Source: Cognatundibacterium luofuense
GTDB taxonomy: Bacteria > Pseudomonadota > Gammaproteobacteria > Burkholderiales > Burkholderiaceae_D
Direction of reading: 5' to 3'
NCBI RefSeq assembly: GCF_018139685.1
Contig: NZ_JAGSPN010000004.1
Coordinates: forward strand, 1-64,000
Length of the DNA stretch: 64,000 nucleotides
Part shown: positions 17,226-25,778 of the stretch, one piece after another
Position numbering within the stretch: the first letter of the stretch is position 1
Layout of the letters: each line of letters begins with the position of its first letter
Notes under the pieces: model-generated
Told to the model about the DNA's origin: nothing
Database searches by the model: none
The model's input: the letters and a program-made list of their open reading frames with translations, nothing else
Position numbers and translations under genes: made by a program

Positions 17226-19535
17226 ATGTCAAACTCGGTTTCCGCCACCTCGTCTCCCGGAGACATTACACTTCGGTTCATTGAGCTGTGCCAGTTCCGA
17301 CGATTGGGTAAGGTTCAGCTGGATGTCGATAAGAAAACCACCATTCTGGTCGGAGCGAACAACAGTGGGAAGACTGCGATACTCGCTGCTCTCCGTCACT
17401 TTCTTGCGGAAGGTTCGCCTTTTGGCGCCTTTGACATCAGCCTGTCGCAATGGCCAAAATTGAGGGCTATTGGCAAGGAGTGGGAAGCTCTGACAGAGGA
17501 TCCTCTAACCGTCGCTGGAGACGAAGAGAAATGGAAGCAAGCGCTTCAAGTTCTTCTTTCTACCATGCCTACTTTGGACCTTTGGTTCGATGCGGAAGCA
17601 GGCATGTACCACTACGTCGCCCCCTTCCTGTCCAAGTTCAGTTGGACAGGAGGCCCTGTGGGCGTTCGCCTGCGCTTGGAGCCAGCATCTACCCTTGAAG
17701 AACTAAAGCAACTGGCCTGGCGATATCGAACGGCACGAGAACCAGTGAAGGATATGGGAGCGGACTCGCTGGCGTGGCCTATAGACCTTCTGGATTTTTG
17801 GCTCCGCGAGCCTTCGAAGCTCGGTCAAGTTCGAGCATACAAGCTGAATGCAGAAAACAACCCTATAACCTCATCCAAGACCTACGCCACCCACGCCCTT
17901 GCTGCAGATGCCACCCCCATTGAACGGAAGCACCTGTCCAGCGTAATTCGGGTGGATTTCGTGGCCGCTCAGCGTGGCCTAGGTAGTGAGGAAGCTGAGT
18001 CGCGTTCTGCATCGGGTCCTCATCGAGTTGGTATGTTCTCCAATCAACTCCTCAAGTTCGCACGTCAGCACTTGAACGTTGCCAGCACAGGGCATAGTCA
18101 ACGAGCGGACCTATTTAAGGCCGTAGCGGAGGCGCAGAGAGACCTAGATAAGAAAATTCATGAAGCTATTGCCGATTCGGTTGAGGCGGTGAAAGTCCTC
18201 GGATACCCGGGCCTTAACGATCCACAGGAAATTCGATTCCGTACACGTATCCAGACTGCTGACTTGTTAGACCATGGGACTGCAGTTCAGTACAGTATGC
18301 AGAAGGAATCGCTTGAAGAACTTCTCCCTGAACACTCCATTGGACTTGGTTATCAGAACCTCCAGTCACTCAGCTATCAGTTAGTCTCCTTTAAGGCCGC
18401 CCGACTAAGGCCTGAGAAGGGCGCACCTGCGCCGGTTCACCTGGTGATGATTGAGGAGCCTGAGGCACATCTTCATGTCCAGGTGCAGCGCATTTTCCCA
18501 GACAAGGCGCACAAGCTTATCAGCCCGACAGAAGCAGACGCTTCTGCGCTCAAGAGCCAACTACTTATCAGCACCCATTCAAGCCATCTCGCGCATGCTG
18601 AGGACTTTGACCGCCTTCGCTACGTCCGGCGTATTGCAAAGAGTGTGGCGAACCCGATGCCTACGACTGAAGTGGTCAATCTTGGACAAGTTTTCGGTGA
18701 TGACAAGAAGACGCGCCAGTTTGCGGAGCGATACTTCCGCGTTCAGCACACCGACTTGTTGTTCGCCAATGCAGCCATTTTTGTCGAGGGCGTAGCCGAA
18801 CGTATGCTCATTCCTCTCTTCATGGAACGAGATTTCAAAGAGTTGAGCAGTAGGTATGTATCCTTTCTTGATATCGGAGGAAGTCATGCTCATCGACTTA
18901 AGCCGCTAGTTGAAAGGCTTCGGATTCCGGCTGTTATCATCACTGATATCGATCCTTGCGAAGAGCAGGAAGGCAAACCTAAAAAAAATGGGGACCCAAC
19001 CAAGAAGCTCGTTGCGGTTGCCAACATCGGTCAAGCAGACCTTCGGTGTGGTAACCCTACGCTTCGCGGCTGGCATCCGAAGCTCAAGATGCTTGACGAC
19101 TTTAAGAAGCCGACCGACGCCCACTTGGTATGGAACGAGATTGAAGGATGTTTCGTGCGATTCGCTTGGCAGTTGCCAGTTGTTGAAGCCGATGGTAACT
19201 GGCCGAGCTCCTTTGAGGATTCGCTGGTTCTCACGAACATACCGTGGTTCAAAGGGCTTATGGAAGAGACGGTGGCGGAGGACGACGAGGACATCGAACT
19301 ACCAACCGGTGCACTTGGCGCAGTAGCGAAAGCTGCAGCCGGTGCTAATAACATTGCTGAGATGGTTACCGCGCTGCATAAAGTAATGCACGGTTCGCTC
19401 AAAAAGGGGGAGCTTGCTGCAAGTGTTTTTGAAAAACTATCCGCTAACGAGCCAATTGTCTGCCCGAAGTACATTGCAGATGCCTTAGCCTGGTTACAAG
19501 AACAGCTCGAACCCAACAAGGAAGTGGTGGCATGA
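17226..19535 (+). CDS. gajA: OLD-family ATPase/nuclease, Gabija GajA-like
   Basis: A 769-aa protein with an N-terminal ABC-type ATPase (Walker A G43-A-N-N-S-G-K-T50; Walker B MIEEPEAHLH with E410/E411; STHSSHL after it). A C-terminal TOPRIM nuclease domain follows (E521 in FVEGVAERMLIPLF and D574-I-D576 in IITDIDPCEE). In Gabija systems GajA is a sequence-specific DNA-nicking enzyme held off by nucleotides and released when phage activity depletes them. It is coupled by ATGA overlap to a UvrD-like helicase. It is longer than the Bacillus prototype (about 580 aa), so this may be a distinct Gabija or OLD-UvrD clade. Confidence 0.85.
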   Translation: MSNSVSATSSPGDITLRFIELCQFRRLGKVQLDVDKKTTILVGANNSGKTAILAALRHFLAEGSPFGAFDISLSQWPKLRAIGKEWEALTEDPLTVAGDEEKWKQALQVLLSTMPTLDLWFDAEAGMYHYVAPFLSKFSWTGGPVGVRLRLEPASTLEELKQLAWRYRTAREPVKDMGADSLAWPIDLLDFWLREPSKLGQVRAYKLNAENNPITSSKTYATHALAADATPIERKHLSSVIRVDFVAAQRGLGSEEAESRSASGPHRVGMFSNQLLKFARQHLNVASTGHSQRADLFKAVAEAQRDLDKKIHEAIADSVEAVKVLGYPGLNDPQEIRFRTRIQTADLLDHGTAVQYSMQKESLEELLPEHSIGLGYQNLQSLSYQLVSFKAARLRPEKGAPAPVHLVMIEEPEAHLHVQVQRIFPDKAHKLISPTEADASALKSQLLISTHSSHLAHAEDFDRLRYVRRIAKSVANPMPTTEVVNLGQVFGDDKKTRQFAERYFRVQHTDLLFANAAIFVEGVAERMLIPLFMERDFKELSSRYVSFLDIGGSHAHRLKPLVERLRIPAVIITDIDPCEEQEGKPKKNGDPTKKLVAVANIGQADLRCGNPTLRGWHPKLKMLDDFKKPTDAHLVWNEIEGCFVRFAWQLPVVEADGNWPSSFEDSLVLTNIPWFKGLMEETVAEDDEDIELPTGALGAVAKAAAGANNIAEMVTALHKVMHGSLKKGELAASVFEKLSANEPIVCPKYIADALAWLQEQLEPNKEVVA

Positions 19536-21502
19536 GCGCGGCCCTTATTTTTGAGGAGAATGAGCGCGATGCTGGAGTCGTCGAGGAAATCTGCGGATAT
19601 CTTACCGACGAGCCTCCGCGCAGTTACTTCCTCTTTGCCGGGGCAGGCTCTGGAAAGACACGTACCCTGGTCGAGGTGTTACGTCGGATGACGGGTATTG
19701 TTGACCATGAAAAAGGTGGCCAGTTCGCGCGGCGACTGCGAATGTACGGCCGCTCAGTACGTGTAGTCACCTACACGAAAAACGCTGTCGCGGTCATCAA
19801 CGGCCGCCTCGGGGACAACGATTTAGTTGGCGTTTCCACGATTCACGCGTTTTGCTGGGAGCTTATTAGCGGCTTCAACGACGACATCCGTGCTGCGCTT
19901 GTCGCCGTTAAGGAGGCTCAACTCGAAAGGGAAACTGCAGAAGCGACGGCTAAGCCGAGGGGAATCACCGCCGCGAAGCAGCGGGACTTGGATGAAATCA
20001 AAGCCGACATTGAGGCATTCAAACTGACCGACGTATTTATCTATCACCCTGATCGAGACACTTATGGTGCCGGTGCGCTCGCCCACAAGCATGTGCTGGA
20101 CGCGACAGCTTGGCTGTTATTGAATCGACCAACGCTGCAAACCATTCTGAAGGATCGCAATCCCATCATTCTTATAGATGAGTCGCAAGACACGATGAAG
20201 GGCATGCTGGATGCCTTGATGAGTTTAGCGGAGCCCAGGGGGAGCGGTCTCACACTCGGGCTGCTTGGCGATCATCGGCAGCGTATTTACACCGATGGTC
20301 ACTCAGACCTTCCCAGTCTTATTCCGGCTGGATGGGCTATGCCGGAACTGCAAATGAATCATCGCAGTCAACGCCGAATCGTCGAGCTCATCAACAAGAT
20401 ATGGGAATCCAAGCTTGATGGCAGAACACAGCCGGCCAATGGTGTGGCTCAGCATCCGCGAACAGAGAAAGCTGGTGGAGTGGTGCGGCTCTTTGTTGGT
20501 GACACTTTTTGCTCTGCAGATCAGAAACTCGCAGGCGAGCGTTGGTGTGCAGAAAAGATGTTGCAGGTGACGGGGGATGCCGCTTGGCGCCAAGGTCGTT
20601 ATCAGCTTCTCGCCCTGGAGCACAAGCTCGTTGCAACTCGTGGCTCGTTCCTTGAGGTGTACGGCGCCATGGTACTGCTCGATCCGAATTCTGCCGCGCC
20701 TACAGGGAGTGGTGAGAACAAAGGACCAACTCCTGTTCAATTGCTTCTGAACGAACTTGCTCAGTTGGAAGCCTGTATCGGTGCCAATGGTGCCGTAGAT
20801 GAATTCAAGGCCACCGAAGTCTTTCTCCGTTTTGGTCGGCTCGAGAACTTGCCAGAGAATGAGGTTGAGCGCGCGAATCGTGTGGCGGCGATGCTTCAAG
20901 CCATTACCGCCTTTGGTGCTGCATGCACGGCACCGGGAGCAACTGTGGAGCAAGTTCTCAAGCCGGTCTTGGAGGCAGAGCTGTTCGAGGTTGACTATCG
21001 TCTTTCGGAAGCCTTTGCTGACAAGTCTCCGGCACTTCCGGCTCCCGGACGTGGAGAAGAAGAGTCCAAAAAGGACCGTATGCGGCGGGGATGGTGTGCG
21101 CTATTCGCCAGCCCGTGGGGTCAATTGCAGAAGTATCGCACTTACCTCGCAGGTAATTCGGTGCTCGCAACTCACCAGGTGGTCAAGGGCTCGGAGTTCC
21201 CTCATGTCATGGTTGTGATGGACGATAAGCTGGCCGGAGGCAACCAGATTTCTTATGACAAGATTTTTGGGGGCGTTCAGCCCAGCAAATCGGACTTGGA
21301 GAACTTGGAGAAGGGAAAGGAGACGACCATCGACCGATCCCTGCGCCTCCTGTATGTCACCTGTAGTCGGGCGATGGAATCGCTTTCTCTTGTGCTTTGG
21401 TCTTCTGATCCGGCGGCTGCGCTGAGGAGAATTAAGGATAGCGATTGGTTTGCGGACGGTGAATTTATAGTGATAGAGTTGAACGATGCAGACTCGCTCT
21501 AA
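19532..21502 (+). CDS. gajB: UvrD-like helicase, Gabija GajB-like
   Basis: A 656-aa superfamily 1 helicase. Walker A is G37-A-G-S-G-K-T43, motif II is ILIDESQDTM (D216-E217), motif III lies around GLLGDHRQRIY, and the C-terminal motifs include HQVVKGSEFPHVMVVMDD and LRLLYVTCSRAMESLSLVLW. In Gabija, GajB senses DNA ends and hydrolyses nucleotides, activating GajA. The start overlaps the gajA stop (ATGA), typical for the two-gene operon. A stand-alone repair helicase is unlikely given the strict pairing. Confidence 0.85.
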   Translation: MSAALIFEENERDAGVVEEICGYLTDEPPRSYFLFAGAGSGKTRTLVEVLRRMTGIVDHEKGGQFARRLRMYGRSVRVVTYTKNAVAVINGRLGDNDLVGVSTIHAFCWELISGFNDDIRAALVAVKEAQLERETAEATAKPRGITAAKQRDLDEIKADIEAFKLTDVFIYHPDRDTYGAGALAHKHVLDATAWLLLNRPTLQTILKDRNPIILIDESQDTMKGMLDALMSLAEPRGSGLTLGLLGDHRQRIYTDGHSDLPSLIPAGWAMPELQMNHRSQRRIVELINKIWESKLDGRTQPANGVAQHPRTEKAGGVVRLFVGDTFCSADQKLAGERWCAEKMLQVTGDAAWRQGRYQLLALEHKLVATRGSFLEVYGAMVLLDPNSAAPTGSGENKGPTPVQLLLNELAQLEACIGANGAVDEFKATEVFLRFGRLENLPENEVERANRVAAMLQAITAFGAACTAPGATVEQVLKPVLEAELFEVDYRLSEAFADKSPALPAPGRGEEESKKDRMRRGWCALFASPWGQLQKYRTYLAGNSVLATHQVVKGSEFPHVMVVMDDKLAGGNQISYDKIFGGVQPSKSDLENLEKGKETTIDRSLRLLYVTCSRAMESLSLVLWSSDPAAALRRIKDSDWFADGEFIVIELNDADSL

Positions 21503-21589
21503 CTATTTTAATGCGGTCACATTCAGACGTGGTAGCTGTTCGGAAATTGGTCTGAGCGATGGCGTGCCGTCTGTTCTCAGTGCAATAGA

Positions 21590-21615
21590 TCTGCCCCGGC
21601 GAATGCCGGGGCAGA
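21590..21615. repeat. Strong GC hairpin after the Gabija-like operon
   Basis: TCTGCCCCGGC, loop GAAT, GCCGGGGCAGA: an 11-bp perfect stem 88 bp after the helicase stop. No T tract follows. It may be an intergenic REP-like palindrome or a transcription barrier. Confidence 0.65.
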
Positions 21616-21755
21616 GGATGCTTGTGGTGCTAGGTATCGGCAAAATGTCGTTTATTGGCAATAGAGTAACTCTAAGTTGATGATTTTTAAAAAAAGTTGG
21701 TTTTAGGTAGATTTTTTATAGGTTTTTCATAGGTTGTTTTGCTCTGATGAGGAGC

Positions 21756-21780
21756 CAGACACACAGCAAGCTGTGGTCTG
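21756..21780. other. Stem-loop in intergenic leader before the toxin-antitoxin pair
   Basis: CAGAC then CACAGC pairs with GCTGTG then GTCTG, with one bulged A and a tiny AA centre. A further GGAC/GTCC pairing can be drawn at about 21794-21814. The region 21750-21870 is more GC-rich and structured than its surroundings and has no open frame, so it may be a structured leader or small RNA; this is inference. Confidence 0.4.
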
Positions 21781-21905
21781 TGGCAGCCAGAAGGACACGA
21801 CGGAGCGGTCCGAACACTCAGCCCTAGTGGGATCAGTCATGGTTGATTGGTGATGCCGATAGTGGTATAAGGAACGTGAGAAATTCTATTTAATAGGTGA
21901 TTGCT

Positions 21906-22100
21906 ATGAAAAAAATGGCATATGCTGGAATGAATGGTTTCCTCCTGCAAGGAAAGAAAGTAAAGCCTGAAGTAAAGGGAAGAGCTGTTCCTGTTCTTTC
22001 TGAATCAAGAAAGAGGTTGTTTGCTGGAATTGAAACTTCTTCAGAGTTTAGTTCCGCAGCATTCTATGAACGATATTCCAATATCAAAAAGAGATATTGA
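21906..22100 (+). CDS. Putative antitoxin of YafO-type system
   Basis: A 64-aa basic protein (ATG at 21906, AGGTGA upstream; an in-frame GTG at 21897 would add three residues). It has KKVKPEVKGRAVPVLSESRK followed by an acidic/Ser segment and an aromatic C-terminus. It does not look like a YafN/Phd fold, but the stop overlaps the start of a YafO-like toxin, which is the expected antitoxin position. Its function is inferred only from that. Confidence 0.6.
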   Translation: MKKMAYAGMNGFLLQGKKVKPEVKGRAVPVLSESRKRLFAGIETSSEFSSAAFYERYSNIKKRY

Positions 22101-22555
22101 TCTTGGTTGATGTTAAAACAACAAAAATAATTGAAGGCGTCTTTTCAAATGCAGGTTTAGATTTAGAAGAATTCCGTAATCTCTTTGTTGATTGGAAAAG
22201 TTTAGGTCCAAAGGGTGAAGATGAAGTTTATGAATTCGGAAAAGATGTTCCATATGAAAAGCCTCATGTAAATGGACAAAAAAATGTGTTAATGCATGTT
22301 CATTTGGTTCCAATAGTAGATATTGAGCAAAAAGAAAAATGGGATAAAAATTGGGAAAGATGCTCTAGAAGAACAAGCAATCGTTCATTGGTTTATGTAA
22401 ATGATGGCAGTAAGAAATTTTTGCTAATTGATATCATTCCTGAACCAGATGCTCATGAAATTCCAAAGATGCTTACACAACTGCATAAAGAAATAATGGA
22501 ATTTTATGCAGAGATTGCGGATAATTTCATTTACAGTGGAACTATCATTGCCTAA
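22097..22555 (+). CDS. yafO: YafO-family mRNA interferase toxin
   Basis: A 152-aa protein beginning at TTG 22097, overlapping the previous stop. Family features seen in order: an N-terminal AGLDLEEFRNLFVDWKSLG segment, a central HVHLVPI strand with flanking RCSRRTSNRSLVYV, and LLIDIIPEPDAHEI near the C-terminus, matching the conserved order in YafO, a ribosome-dependent endoribonuclease. It is about 20 residues longer than the E. coli protein. A terminator follows directly. The pair may stabilise the island or act in phage defence. Confidence 0.75.
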   Translation: MILVDVKTTKIIEGVFSNAGLDLEEFRNLFVDWKSLGPKGEDEVYEFGKDVPYEKPHVNGQKNVLMHVHLVPIVDIEQKEKWDKNWERCSRRTSNRSLVYVNDGSKKFLLIDIIPEPDAHEIPKMLTQLHKEIMEFYAEIADNFIYSGTIIA

Positions 22556-22580
22556 AAGCACCTTCGGGTGCTTTTTTCTT
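22554..22580 (+). terminator. Terminator of the toxin-antitoxin operon
   Basis: AAAAGCACC, loop TTCG, GGTGCTTTTTT starting at the toxin stop codon: a compact UUCG-loop hairpin with a T tract. Confidence 0.9.
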
Positions 22581-22662
22581 ATCTTGCTACCTGATAATTA
22601 TTATCTAGCAAAGGAATGAATATGGATAAAAATGAGCCATCCATATGGCCACCTTATCAAGT

Positions 22663-22988
22663 CTTCTATAACGGGCCGGAATTTATATCAGCAAGCCTTG
22701 CGGACTGGGCGCAAAAGCATGGGATTCATCTGGAATTTATTGAGCCGGGCAGGCCAATGCAAAATGGTTTCATTGAACGTTTTAACCGCAGTTACCGACA
22801 AGGTGTGCTGGATATGTACGTGTTCAGGAGTTTGCAGGAGGTGAAAGAGCGAACGGAACAATGGATGACCGATTACAACGAGCAATGCCCGCATGATTCA
22901 CTCAACGGGATGACACCTGTTGAATACCGACTGTTCCATCAGCCTCAAAACTCTGGTAATACCTGGCACTGATTAGGGGAGGTTTACA
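22663..22988 (+). pseudogene. IS3-family OrfB C-terminal fragment with right end
   Basis: From about 22663 the frame reads NGPEFISASLADWAQKHGI, IEPGRPMQNGFIERFNRSYR and QCPHDSLNGMTPVEYR, the last third of an IS3 integrase core. It ends TGA at 22970-22972, followed by the terminal repeat GGGGAGGTTTACA at 22976-22988. The 5' part of the element is deleted; an upstream ATG at 22622 only creates a chimeric start. The terminal repeat is close to that of the IS3 copy at the window's left edge. Confidence 0.8.
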
Positions 22989-23065
22989 GACGGAGATTGT
23001 TTCTACGCCCAGAAGTGGAGCGCTGGCTTGCTGAGCAGGCAAATGCCCATCAACCCGAAAATTAA
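22988..23065 (+). pseudogene. C-terminal fragment of a small HTH (AlpA/excisionase-like) gene
   Basis: Directly abutting the IS3 right end, a frame reads RRRLFLRPEVERWLAEQ then a short tail and TAA at 23063-23065. This resembles the end of AlpA-type or HTH_17 DNA-binding proteins, common next to island integrases. The start was removed by the IS3 insertion. Short, so tentative. Confidence 0.4.
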
Positions 23066-23153
23066 TCTATCTGAATTAACGTCGGAGACCGAGATGTAAT
23101 TCGAAAACGCCTTAAGAGCGATTATTTAATTTTGTGAGAGCAGAAAAGACAAA

Positions 23154-23194
23154 CCCCCGAACTATCGATCAGTTGACGCTGAACGACTCGGGGG
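23154..23194. repeat. Long-loop inverted repeat before IS4-type transposase
   Basis: CCCCCGA at 23154-23160 pairs with TCGGGGG at 23188-23194, 27-bp loop. It could be a terminator-like structure belonging to the mobile element or its insertion site. The exact ends of the element were not found. Confidence 0.35.
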
Positions 23195-23333
23195 CCTGAT
23201 GACAATTCTTGGCGGACTGTCACAGACATATTGGCTTTTCTAGATTGGACTGTCAAGCGTTTCTACGCTTGCGCCTTCTCTCGCCCTTTCGAACCGCAAT
23301 GCGGCGGGCTACGCCTGTCCAGAGAGAAGCCAT

Positions 23334-24593
23334 ATGTCTTGTCATATCGAAGTGTTCCGCAATTTTGCGGAACACTTACAGTCCGACTTATTTCGTGAAA
23401 CTGCACGGCACTCAGAATACCCTACAGCATTTACCCGAAAAGGTGGCAAATTACCTTTGCCTAGCTTGATTGCTGTGATGGTTAGCGGCATGCGCATGAG
23501 CGTGCGAGCCGAATTAGATCAATTTTTTGCACACCTCCGACAACAAGCTCAGTTAGTTCATCACGTTTCCGAGCAGGCTTTTGCTCAAGCACGAGCCAAG
23601 TTGTCTGGTGCCGCCATTCCTAAACTCAATGATTGGTTTATTCAGCAAGTTGATGCGGCAGGCCTTGTACCTAGATGGCGTGGTTTGAGGTTGGTTGCTG
23701 CAGATGCTTCCAATCTGCGCTTCGGCTTACGAGCAAGTCATGTACCCCGAGCGGCCACTACAGAGCAAAACGCGTTTGCATTATTTCTACCCGGCGTAGA
23801 AATGACGTTAGCTGCAACACTATATGATGTTAGCGTGGGTGAACGTCAAATGCTGTTTGAACATTTGGAAAAACTGAGTGTTGACGATATTCTTTTGCTT
23901 GACCGCGGCTATCAAGCGAGATGGTTGGTCGCTGCGTTAAATCAAGCAGGAGTTCACTTTTGCATGAGAGTAGACCGCGCTGATAAGGGCGGTTTTAACT
24001 GCGTACGCGATTTTATACGTTCTGGCAATGATGAGGCAGTCGTTAGGCTGGGCGCACCAAATCAAAAGGATGTTACTGATTACGGTTGCCCTTCAACAGG
24101 GCAAGAAGTGCGTCTTGTGCGTATTGTTACATCAGATGGTGCCATTCGTGTATTGATGACTAACTTACTGGATGCACGCGCCTTTCCTTGCGTCGAGTTC
24201 GGTGAGCTTTATCATCATCGCTGGCGCATCGAGGAGGCCTTTAAACGATTAAAGCATCGTCTAAGCCTAGAACATGTGTCTGGCTTGTCTCAATTGGCCG
24301 TGATGCAGGACTTTGCAGCTAAGATATTGTGCGACAACTTACAGGCTTTAGCATGCCTTGCGGCGATATCAGATGAGCCCTTGCCAGAGGGACGCCGAAT
24401 TAATCATTCGTACGCTCATACGGTTTTAAAACGCATACTTCCAGTGCTGCTATTGACTTCAAGTGCAAGTCTCATACTGAAGGAGGCATTATTACTCATA
24501 ACCAGCCATACCTATCGCCATCAGGAGGGGCAGTCTAAACCAAGAAAATCTTCGCACAAACCACATAAGTATATGAGTCATAAGGCATGTTGA
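23334..24593 (+). CDS. IS4-family DDE transposase
   Basis: A 419-aa transposase. Family blocks: LVAADASNLRFG (first Asp), VDDILLLDRGYQARWL (second Asp), and YHHRWRIEEAFKRLKHRLSLEHVSG, which holds the YREK-type motif with the catalytic Glu. The frame is intact. It sits between the toxin-antitoxin pair and the CBASS operon and appears to be a complete, possibly active gene, although the inverted repeats could not be delimited by eye. Confidence 0.85.
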   Translation: MSCHIEVFRNFAEHLQSDLFRETARHSEYPTAFTRKGGKLPLPSLIAVMVSGMRMSVRAELDQFFAHLRQQAQLVHHVSEQAFAQARAKLSGAAIPKLNDWFIQQVDAAGLVPRWRGLRLVAADASNLRFGLRASHVPRAATTEQNAFALFLPGVEMTLAATLYDVSVGERQMLFEHLEKLSVDDILLLDRGYQARWLVAALNQAGVHFCMRVDRADKGGFNCVRDFIRSGNDEAVVRLGAPNQKDVTDYGCPSTGQEVRLVRIVTSDGAIRVLMTNLLDARAFPCVEFGELYHHRWRIEEAFKRLKHRLSLEHVSGLSQLAVMQDFAAKILCDNLQALACLAAISDEPLPEGRRINHSYAHTVLKRILPVLLLTSSASLILKEALLLITSHTYRHQEGQSKPRKSSHKPHKYMSHKAC

Positions 24594-24713
24594 CGCTGCT
24601 GATGATGGAACATAGCGTAGATTCTTGCGAAATAGACCTTACTTCAAGCAAGGTATTGAATTTTCAGTAACCATCCCCAAATTAGCCATATAGAAAGCTA
24701 AATTGGGGCTTAT

Positions 24714-25775
24714 ATGTCAGAAAAAAATGATTGCATCAAAATATTAAGCCTCAATGGCGGCGGCGCCAGAGGACTTTTTACCATCAATGTACTTGCTGAA
24801 ATAGAACGCATAATCGAAGAAACAACGGGTCAAAAAGAAGTCAAAGCTGGCGATTACTTTGACCTTATTACTGGTACATCTATCGGCGGCATCTTAGCGT
24901 TAGGTTTAGCAGCGGGGAAAAGTGCACGAGAGTTAGAAGCTGTTTTCCGAAAGCAAGCGCCACTGATTTTTCCTGCACAATCATCATGGTTAAAAAAAAT
25001 ACGTGCGGCATTCAGCCCACGATATAGTAGCCAACCGTTACTAAACGCTGTAGTTAGCATGATTGGAGCAGACACAGCCTTTAATGATCTAAATCGTCGC
25101 GTTATGATTCCAGCGGTAAATTTATCTACTGGTAAGCCTCAATTTTTTAAGACCCCGCACAACCCACAATTTAATAGGGATGGACGCCTCAAGCTGGTCG
25201 ATGCTGCAATGGCTACCTCAGCTGCTCCGACCTATTTTGCACCGCATTATTGTGCCGACCTAGATGCATATTTTGCCGATGGTGGTTTAGTCGCCAACAA
25301 TCCAAGCTTTATTGGGTTACATGAAGTGTTCCGCGATATGGGGTCGGATTTTCCCAATGCTTCAGTAAGTGATGTACAGATATTAAATATTGGCACATTA
25401 GGTGAAGAATATACCGTGAGCCCTGCTGCTTTGGGATCGACAAGCAACAATGGATACTTGGGATTGTGGGGCGTTGGCGAGCGCCTAGTTTTAACGACAA
25501 TGACAGCTAATCAGTTACTTCATAAAGCAATGTTACTGCGTGAACTTAGGTCTGCAGACGCTTTAGAAAACTACGTATATTTGGATGATACGATTCCCAA
25601 CGAAGCTGCGTCCGATATCACCCTTGATAATGCGAGTGAAAGTAGCCTTCGCAATCTTGCCAGTCGTGGCAAGCAGTTAGCAACTGACAAATTCACTAAA
25701 AACCTCAAGCTGCAGAGCTTTTTTGCGCATCCCGCGGCTCCTTTCAAACGTAGTGAATCTGCCCATAGGGAGTAA
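24714..25775 (+). CDS. capV: CBASS effector: patatin-like phospholipase CapV
   Basis: A 353-aa patatin-fold lipase. It has the oxyanion loop NGGGARGLF near residues 14-22, the nucleophile elbow GTSIGG with Ser56, and the catalytic Asp189 in DGGLVANNPS. In type II CBASS, CapV is switched on by a cyclic dinucleotide and degrades the inner membrane, killing the infected cell. It is the first gene of a four-gene operon; the cyclase starts 3 bp after its stop. The catalytic dyad is complete. Confidence 0.92.
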   Translation: MSEKNDCIKILSLNGGGARGLFTINVLAEIERIIEETTGQKEVKAGDYFDLITGTSIGGILALGLAAGKSARELEAVFRKQAPLIFPAQSSWLKKIRAAFSPRYSSQPLLNAVVSMIGADTAFNDLNRRVMIPAVNLSTGKPQFFKTPHNPQFNRDGRLKLVDAAMATSAAPTYFAPHYCADLDAYFADGGLVANNPSFIGLHEVFRDMGSDFPNASVSDVQILNIGTLGEEYTVSPAALGSTSNNGYLGLWGVGERLVLTTMTANQLLHKAMLLRELRSADALENYVYLDDTIPNEAASDITLDNASESSLRNLASRGKQLATDKFTKNLKLQSFFAHPAAPFKRSESAHRE

Positions 25776-25778
25776 ATC

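Noticed and set aside
21486-21680. Small ORF overlapping the end of the helicase gene
   Set aside because: It runs through the strong hairpin at 21590 and has no ribosome site or recognisable sequence.
22616-22972. Complete 118-aa protein starting just after the YafO terminator
   Set aside because: Only the part from about 22663 matches an IS3 integrase core; the beginning is a deletion junction.
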